Shown here: one piece after another, positions 5,763 to 11,218 of the stretch
Position numbering within the stretch: the first letter of the stretch is position 1
How the letters are laid out: the number at the start of each line of letters is the position of its first letter
Assembly: GCA_934292955.1 (NCBI GenBank)
Contig: CAKQXZ010000067.1
Span: 1-11,218, forward strand
Direction of reading: 5' to 3'
Length of the DNA stretch: 11,218 nucleotides
Source: an uncultured Clostridia bacterium
GTDB lineage: Bacteria; Bacillota_A; Clostridia; Christensenellales; Borkfalkiaceae
The notes under the pieces: model-generated
Database searches by the model: none
Told to the model about the DNA's origin: nothing
Seen by the model: only the letters and a program-made list of their open reading frames with translations
Translations under genes and position numbers: made by a program

Positions 5763-7871
5763 TTAATCTAAATCCCAATCGGCAAAAACAACGTCGGCTA
5801 ACTGACCTTCTTTCAATTTTGTGTTTTGCAAATTGTTAAAGTCCTTATAAAACTCTTTACGAAGAACTTTCAACTGCGTTTCGTTATAGGTTGAAGCATA
5901 AGTTGTGCATAAAACCAATCTCGGAAACTGCGATTCGATAAGAATGTTTTTATAGAGAATTTCATACTTTTCAGGATCTGTTTCCTTATAATGTTCTATC
6001 GCCTTGTATGCCTTATCGAATAATTTTATCCAGTGATTAATCATACCCTGCGGCCAAATATCCTCACCCGCAAGCGCGTTGGAATGAATCCCTCCGCCTG
6101 TTTTAGATTCCTTTGCTCGCTGATTTGCCTGAAGTTCGTTAAAATATTGGCGCATATATGGTTCGGCTTCCGCAAAATAGTTCTTAAACCAGAAATCAAC
6201 CACTTCACCGTAATTATAGTTACAATTAAACTCAAATTTTGAACCTAAATATTCCCTTAACTTTGCAAAGCCTCCGCAGTTTGGATTTTCAAAAGTTCCC
6301 TGATTATACACATAACTCGCGTTATACGTTTTGAAGAACCGAAGATTTTCAACAAGCGATTCAAAACTATTATACGGATAAAAATACATGTGATAATTTA
6401 CTTGATAAAGCCAAACATATATTTTACCGCCAAGTCCCGCCCAGGATTTGACGGTATTTGCGTAAAGTTGATTCTCAACCTCATAGAAACTACGGACGTA
6501 ATTTGCCGTCGTATTTGCATACTCCACCGTCACGCGCTTATGACAAGTCAATTTTTCGTTTTCGCCGTTTTCTTTCTTTTGCAACACCGACCTGATTGCT
6601 CCGGTATCGTCTTTTATAAACCTATACAAATCGGCGGGTTGCCCCTTGCCTGCTTCATCGAAAACGATATCGCCGATTGCATTACGCAGTACGGGAGCCT
6701 TTGACGCTGTGCCATAAGCAAGAACGATTATATTAAGTTCTTTATTAGACGTAAAACCATCGGCTATCGCCTGATCGGAATCCAGATATTCATTTACCTT
6801 ATCCGCAACGTCGTTAGTAAACGTAAGCATCGCGCCTGCAATAGTATTACCGTAATGCGCATAAGCCGCCAAACACGCGTCGCATGTACAGTTTGCCACG
6901 TCGTTTTCTCCCGCTATTACGTCATTCTGGCAAATTCTTATGCTGTCAACGTTTGGTTTTTTCTTCATGAAACCTATCGTAGCCGCAGCAAACGTTTTAA
7001 CCATTGATTCATACTCGGTCTTATCGCCGTGAGCAGTAAAACAAGGCTGCCATTGAGTATTGATTTGTCCGCTCGCCCCGACCTCAAAGGTATCGGAAAA
7101 CCACAGCGGATGAGCCTTTTTTTCGGCAGTAGTCGTAAAATCTTTGATGTTATGAACCTCTGCGCTGCCGGTATTCATTATAAGTTCTCCGGTGGAAAAA
7201 CCCATATCATATGCTTTTGCAGAGGTCATTTTATTGCTGGGTATGCGATAAGCATAATCAGGTGCTTCGACTATATTCATAGAAGGAATAAGCTCGCCCG
7301 TTTTCGTGAACACAGTCATATCGGCAGACAGCATTTCATACCCTAAAACGCATCTCAAAAACGCTATTGCCCCAAGTTGATATCCACGCTCGGTATAAGC
7401 CTGAATAAACACGCTTTTGCCAACGGTAACAATGGTATAACCTGCAACGCCGAGAACAGAGTATTCGGGCAAAGTCAACCCCGCTTCCTTATATTTGTCA
7501 TCTTTGCCGACAAATATAAACTTATCCCCGACGGCACCGTCGCTACTTTCTTCGATGCTTACGCCTGTTGCTTCAACTGTTTGCCGTTGAATAAGACTTA
7601 CGGCGCCGAACGATTGCGCCGACGAAACTATTTTATACTCGGTTGACCCGTTTTTGATATATGATCCGATCGGTTTGTCATAATCGACATTCACGTTATG
7701 CAAAGAGTTTGTAACATGATGCGCCGACTCCGTTTCAACCGTAGAAACAGGCGAAGGAATTGCGCCTTTGTCATCTTTGTTATTGTTTTTTTTGCATGCG
7801 TCAACATTTAAGATCATACTGCCCGAGATACAAAGTACCGTCAATAAAGAAAATATTTTTTTACATCTCAT
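5763..7871 (-). CDS. DUF4838 family lipoprotein, alpha-glucuronidase-like
   Basis: I place the start at the ATG at 7871 (702 residues). A GTG at 7880 is in frame and would add three residues, but AAGGTGA lies 5 nt before the ATG and overlaps the GTG itself. Numbering below counts from the GTG. The N-end is a signal sequence with hydrophobic core 9-24 and a lipobox-like VDAC (Cys29), a less typical one than the neighbour's. Residues about 75-195 resemble the small alpha/beta domain found before GH20, GH67 and GH115-type barrels (GYQLGAIAFLRCVLGYEML at 166-184). Then comes a barrel-like region with ICQND (316-320) and the C-x-C-x2-C cluster at 331-336 typical of DUF4838. A helical C-terminal part follows. 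DUF4838 proteins occur with glycan-degradation genes, but their reaction is not settled as far as I know. A surface glucuronidase or glucuronate-glycan-binding role is inferred from the neighbours. Confidence 0.75.
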   Translation of the reverse strand: MRCKKIFSLLTVLCISGSMILNVDACKKNNNKDDKGAIPSPVSTVETESAHHVTNSLHNVNVDYDKPIGSYIKNGSTEYKIVSSAQSFGAVSLIQRQTVEATGVSIEESSDGAVGDKFIFVGKDDKYKEAGLTLPEYSVLGVAGYTIVTVGKSVFIQAYTERGYQLGAIAFLRCVLGYEMLSADMTVFTKTGELIPSMNIVEAPDYAYRIPSNKMTSAKAYDMGFSTGELIMNTGSAEVHNIKDFTTTAEKKAHPLWFSDTFEVGASGQINTQWQPCFTAHGDKTEYESMVKTFAAATIGFMKKKPNVDSIRICQNDVIAGENDVANCTCDACLAAYAHYGNTIAGAMLTFTNDVADKVNEYLDSDQAIADGFTSNKELNIIVLAYGTASKAPVLRNAIGDIVFDEAGKGQPADLYRFIKDDTGAIRSVLQKKENGENEKLTCHKRVTVEYANTTANYVRSFYEVENQLYANTVKSWAGLGGKIYVWLYQVNYHMYFYPYNSFESLVENLRFFKTYNASYVYNQGTFENPNCGGFAKLREYLGSKFEFNCNYNYGEVVDFWFKNYFAEAEPYMRQYFNELQANQRAKESKTGGGIHSNALAGEDIWPQGMINHWIKLFDKAYKAIEHYKETDPEKYEILYKNILIESQFPRLVLCTTYASTYNETQLKVLRKEFYKDFNNLQNTKLKEGQLADVVFADWDLD

Positions 7872-7876
7872 ATTTT

Positions 7877-7883
7877 TCACCTT
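7877..7883 (-). promoter_or_regulatory. Ribosome binding site that decides the DUF4838 start
   Basis: AAGGTGA on the minus strand lies 5 nt before the ATG at 7871-7869. It overlaps both the TAA stop of the upstream Ig-like gene (7884-7882) and the alternative GTG codon at 7880-7878. This favours the ATG and suggests that translation of the two genes is coupled. Confidence 0.75.
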
Positions 7884-10800
7884 ACTCCACTGTCACCGTA
7901 TACGACCATGTCGCCACGTTTCCGAACTCGTCGTTTGCAACTATGCACATGACGTATTTGCCGGCTTTGTTTGCTTTGAGAGAATTGCTTCCTCCGTTAA
8001 GCATTACCAATCTGCCGTCGGCATCGATAATAAACTTCGTCACCGTGAGATTATCGGAACTCGTAATGTTATCCGTTACCGAAAAATCGGGAAGAATAAT
8101 AACCTCGCCAACTTTTACAGTTTTTGTAAAATCGGAATTAATTGTTATAACCGGCGGTTCTTGTTCGACTACGTTAATATATGCCGTAAATTTCCTGCTG
8201 CCTATCGCCCAATTCTCTTTTTGAGCCGTATATTTTGCATTCCATATGCCATATTTGTCAAGTTTTATCACGTATTCCTTACCGGCATCCACATTGGCAA
8301 GTTTTACGCCGTTTATATCGGAAACGATATTCCCATCGCCGTCATAAACAGAAAGTTTAACAACAACATTAGGGCAGAATGTGTCACCGGCAGTAACCGG
8401 ATAAAGGACGTATTCGTCATTTAAAGCATAATTTCCGCCATAATCACCGTTAATTTTTATCGTCGGCTTTGCATAATCTCCCGTATCGGAAGAAAGAATA
8501 TTGCCGGATATGGCATCGATTTTATATTCTGCTCCGCGGGAGGCGTTTTCAACTGCAAAATCGAGATATACTTTCCCCGACGGAAAACCTTTAAACTCCG
8601 TTCCGTCGTCATAACAACTTATTAAAACACCGGTTTTTCCGTAATAAAATCTACCATTCCTGTAGGATACTTTCACACCTTCTTTGCCGGTTGTTAAAAC
8701 ATCTTTTAATTCCAGAGCAAAATTACCATTTGAAATCGTAGTACCCGCAGAACTTATTTTCATCAGGAAAGTCGCCTTAATCTTCGGATCGGCATAGTCA
8801 GAAAGCGTTATTTTTATGGCGCTGAATTTCGTAAGTTTTTCAAAAGTTGTGAACTCAACCGAAAAAACGTCGGCTATCTGAGCATTGGCAAACGTCCATT
8901 TTACTTCTTTTGCCGCTTTTTCAATAGCAATAAGCACGCCTTTATCAAATTCGTTGCCGTCATCATCTACATAACTTGTTATAAATCCATTGCCGTAAAA
9001 ATACTTTGAACAATCTTTCTCCTGATCGTTACGAATTTTTAAAACCGCAATTTCCGTTGTGCCGTTATTGTACTCTTCTTTTCCGCAATAGTATGTTATT
9101 TTTATTTTATCTCCGTTATTTTTGACCGTGGGGATAAAAGTATCACCCGAAACATATGTTTCGGTTTTTCCGCTATTGTACTCAACTTTAACGGAACAAC
9201 GTTTCTTTTCTTGTTTACCCGACGAGTAGTCATCGCAATAAAGTTCAGGTAAAAGATATTCGGAACCGTCGATAAAAACCGGAGCAAAATTTACAGACTC
9301 ATTAAAAAACGGTTCTTCGCTTGCCACTGCATTTATCGTTATCGGCTTACTGCTTTTAACCGTTCCGACATAATCGGTTGCAGTATAAACAATCTTCCAA
9401 ATACCTGCTTTTTCAAATCTATATCCATCATATATTTCAATCGTTTCATCACCATATGTCGCAGTTATTTTTACCGTTTTATCTCCGCTGCCGCCTTCAA
9501 CTACGGCGCCCTTCAAATCAATGGGATAACCGAGTTTTATTTCCGTTTCAACGTGAGGCAAAGAAATCGTTATCGGAGCAATATCCCCTCCGGCATGTAT
9601 GACGTATTTTTTTTCACTCTTGTTTCCCGAATAATCTTTTGCCGTATAAATCAAAGTGTAATATCCGACTTTGTCAGGAACGAACGCGCCATTAAGCACA
9701 CTTACCGACACAGGATATGCCGAAGAAAAATTATAATAGACTTTTACGTCTGTTTCTACATATCCCGCATAATAGTCGAACGCTGTCGCTTCAGGTATCG
9801 GGTATTCTCTTCCGATAATCCCCTCCGGCATCTTTTCGTATGTTGAATTTACTGTTATAATCGGGGCTTCGTCGTCGATAAACTTATTTCCGGCAATATC
9901 CATTCCAAGCACTTTCGTAAGACAAAAATTAGCCGTACTACCGGAATAACCCGAAGCGGAAATGCTTAACCGAACTTTATCGCTTTTAAATCCTGTCCAT
10001 ATATCCTTATAATAGTCAACACTGTTGAGTTGCGAAACGAAATTACCTTGCGCATACACTCTCGTGGTAGACAAATCGAAAGCGGTCGAAATGGTATATT
10101 TATCTGACGGAATAGGCCACAAAGTCCCGTTCCATTCAATATTAACACCATCCTTAGAATTGAATTGCGCAATCCATGAAGCGTAAATAAGCGTGCCTTT
10201 GCCATTGTTTACTTCAAGTTTATCCGGCGATACACTCGTTGGTTCGTAACCGGTCATGACCTGCCCCTGCCCTGCCGCCGTAACGCAGGTAAACCCATAC
10301 GCAGAGTCGGTTATATTCCAACGAAAAATATCAATATTAACATAATTCGACATATCGAATGCATCCGTTAACGTCACCGTTAACTTATCGAAATCCGCCA
10401 CCCCGCGCTTATCGGGAGTAATGAACCCTTCGATGAGATTGTTTGTCGAAATCAAATCGGAAACATCTATAAGTTTTGTGAACGACAGCGTATCGCCTCT
10501 TGCCAGACGAACTATTAGCCCGGAAGAATTTGATTCAAATTCGATATATTTACCATATTCGACGGAACTATCCGCGCTACCGATATTATAAGCCGTGTAT
10601 TCCACATTAAAATCAAATTTTTTAACGTAAATTTTATCTCCGACCGTGGCCATATACTTGATCTCATATTCACCGGCTTGAGATAGACGAACTTCTGTTT
10701 CTCCATAATTCGTGCCATCAGGAAATTCAACTACAGAAGTCGCCTTAATTTCTTTTCCGTTTATATTCAAAACATAATCGGGAACTTTAAGGGTTTCGCC

Positions 10801-10971
10801 AAAAACATACGTCTGCTTAATTTCGTCGCCTTTCCATTCTTCGGCTTGCGCGCTTTTTATCCCTGAAATTCCTATCGTTATCATAGAAATCGCCGCAATA
10901 GCAAGCCCTGTTACGATAAGCAATTTCAGTTTGCTTTTCAAACTACTTTTTTTAACATCTTTCTTCATCAT
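7882..10971 (-). CDS. Large secreted multi-domain Ig-like protein, function unknown
   Basis: This 1029-residue protein has a signal peptide (Lys-rich N-end, hydrophobic core about 17-38, likely cleavage after AQA at 43). The rest is beta-rich with visible modules. An Ig-like domain spans about 45-124 and a larger sandwich-like domain about 125-366. Ig-like domains follow at 367-460 and 465-548, each ending in the AG-x-YT-x-IYTA-x-D pattern, with another beta module at 552-646. A second sandwich-like domain covers about 652-832. The end holds Ig-like domains at 834-935 and 938-1029, the last finishing AGKYVMCIVANDEFGN. Openings such as APIITVNS (369-376) and PPVITINS (939-946) mark duplicated modules. 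No LPxTG motif, C-terminal membrane helix, SLH or dockerin was seen, so retention on the cell is unexplained. AGGAG at 10980-10976 is 4 nt from this ATG and 7 nt from a second ATG at 10968, which may be the real start. It follows the permease by 16 bp. Likely a glycan-binding or scaffold protein. Confidence 0.8.
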   Translation of the reverse strand: MMKKDVKKSSLKSKLKLLIVTGLAIAAISMITIGISGIKSAQAEEWKGDEIKQTYVFGETLKVPDYVLNINGKEIKATSVVEFPDGTNYGETEVRLSQAGEYEIKYMATVGDKIYVKKFDFNVEYTAYNIGSADSSVEYGKYIEFESNSSGLIVRLARGDTLSFTKLIDVSDLISTNNLIEGFITPDKRGVADFDKLTVTLTDAFDMSNYVNIDIFRWNITDSAYGFTCVTAAGQGQVMTGYEPTSVSPDKLEVNNGKGTLIYASWIAQFNSKDGVNIEWNGTLWPIPSDKYTISTAFDLSTTRVYAQGNFVSQLNSVDYYKDIWTGFKSDKVRLSISASGYSGSTANFCLTKVLGMDIAGNKFIDDEAPIITVNSTYEKMPEGIIGREYPIPEATAFDYYAGYVETDVKVYYNFSSAYPVSVSVLNGAFVPDKVGYYTLIYTAKDYSGNKSEKKYVIHAGGDIAPITISLPHVETEIKLGYPIDLKGAVVEGGSGDKTVKITATYGDETIEIYDGYRFEKAGIWKIVYTATDYVGTVKSSKPITINAVASEEPFFNESVNFAPVFIDGSEYLLPELYCDDYSSGKQEKKRCSVKVEYNSGKTETYVSGDTFIPTVKNNGDKIKITYYCGKEEYNNGTTEIAVLKIRNDQEKDCSKYFYGNGFITSYVDDDGNEFDKGVLIAIEKAAKEVKWTFANAQIADVFSVEFTTFEKLTKFSAIKITLSDYADPKIKATFLMKISSAGTTISNGNFALELKDVLTTGKEGVKVSYRNGRFYYGKTGVLISCYDDGTEFKGFPSGKVYLDFAVENASRGAEYKIDAISGNILSSDTGDYAKPTIKINGDYGGNYALNDEYVLYPVTAGDTFCPNVVVKLSVYDGDGNIVSDINGVKLANVDAGKEYVIKLDKYGIWNAKYTAQKENWAIGSRKFTAYINVVEQEPPVITINSDFTKTVKVGEVIILPDFSVTDNITSSDNLTVTKFIIDADGRLVMLNGGSNSLKANKAGKYVMCIVANDEFGNVATWSYTVTVE

Positions 10972-10987
10972 ATTTCTCCTGAAAATA

Positions 10988-11218
10988 TTACCCTTTTACC
11001 CCGCCTACCGTTAAATTCCCGAGTAACCGTTTATGGAAACAAAGAAATATGACGAGTACGGGGATTAAAAACATCATCGGTGCCGCCATTTTTACAGGCA
11101 TTTTTGCAAAGTAGTTAAACGAACTGCTCTTTATCCAATATAACGCTTCCGATATAGTCGGATGTGTGGGAAGATAAAGCATCGGCGTCTGAAAGTCGTT
11201 CCAATAAGTCACGAACAT
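10988..11218 (-). CDS. Carbohydrate ABC transporter permease (MalG/CUT1 type), C-terminal part, cut by window edge
   Basis: The visible 76 residues match the end of a CUT1 inner-membrane permease: YWNDFQTPMLYL at the N-end of the fragment, then PTISEALYWIKSS, an AAPMMFLIPVLVIFLCF membrane helix at about 45-61, and the family's closing pattern HKRLLGNLTVGGVKG. The Met at the window edge is internal, because full permeases are about 270-300 residues and the EAA coupling loop must lie upstream. These proteins form the channel for mono- or oligosaccharides taken up with a lipoprotein binding protein and an ATPase. Neither partner is in the window. The stop is 16 bp before the Ig-like gene, so it is probably co-transcribed with the whole glucuronate block and supplies uptake for it. 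The substrate is not readable from the sequence. Confidence 0.88.
   Translation of the reverse strand: MFVTYWNDFQTPMLYLPTHPTISEALYWIKSSSFNYFAKMPVKMAAPMMFLIPVLVIFLCFHKRLLGNLTVGGVKG

Noticed and set aside
7768..8424. 218-codon plus-strand open frame across two genes
   Set aside because: It runs antisense across the junction of the Ig-like and DUF4838 genes, is Cys/Phe/Ile-rich in the manner of antisense reads, and has no ribosome binding site evident.

Overview
The window reads as a stretch of a low-to-mid GC Gram-positive chromosome, most likely an uncultured or gut-type Clostridia. The grounds are strong AGGAG/AAGGTGA-type ribosome binding sites, a textbook SigA promoter, lipoproteins with Lys/Ser/Asn-rich linkers after the lipidated Cys, and a CUT1 sugar ABC permease next to Ig-rich surface proteins. 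Genus cannot be assigned from the sequence alone. Every gene that can be supported lies on the minus strand, so transcription runs from high to low coordinates.

Right and centre (11218 down to 893) form one tightly packed block that looks like a carbohydrate-use operon. It begins with the C-terminal end of a sugar ABC permease (cut by the window edge). It continues with a 1029-residue secreted Ig-like protein, a DUF4838 lipoprotein (a family linked to alpha-glucuronidase-like enzymes), a Big2/beta-helix-like lipoprotein, a GH2 beta-glucuronidase with all the catalytic and glucuronate-recognition residues I could check, and a CE15-type glucuronoyl esterase. Gaps are about 12-17 bp, except 55 bp before the esterase, where a strong hairpin sits. 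The shared theme is glucuronic acid. The inferred model is that surface proteins capture and trim a glucuronate-bearing glycan, an ABC importer takes up the fragments, and a cytoplasmic beta-glucuronidase and esterase finish them. The two Ig-rich surface proteins have no function I can name.

Positions 505-892 are a gene-free, AT-rich junction. It holds a factor-independent terminator (611-641), a short ORF that may be a gene relic (647-730), a long imperfect inverted repeat (739-788), and two further hairpins (809-826 and 828-843, the latter followed by a T tract on the plus strand).

Left (504 down to 1) is a second, separate transcription unit. A consensus promoter, whose spacer is a near-perfect operator-like palindrome, drives a 66-residue Xre-type regulator. 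That gene overlaps by 8 bp the start of a type I restriction enzyme HsdR subunit, which runs off the window. The junction therefore separates a defence locus from a glycan-use locus. I saw no tRNA, rRNA, CRISPR array, insertion sequence or transposase gene.
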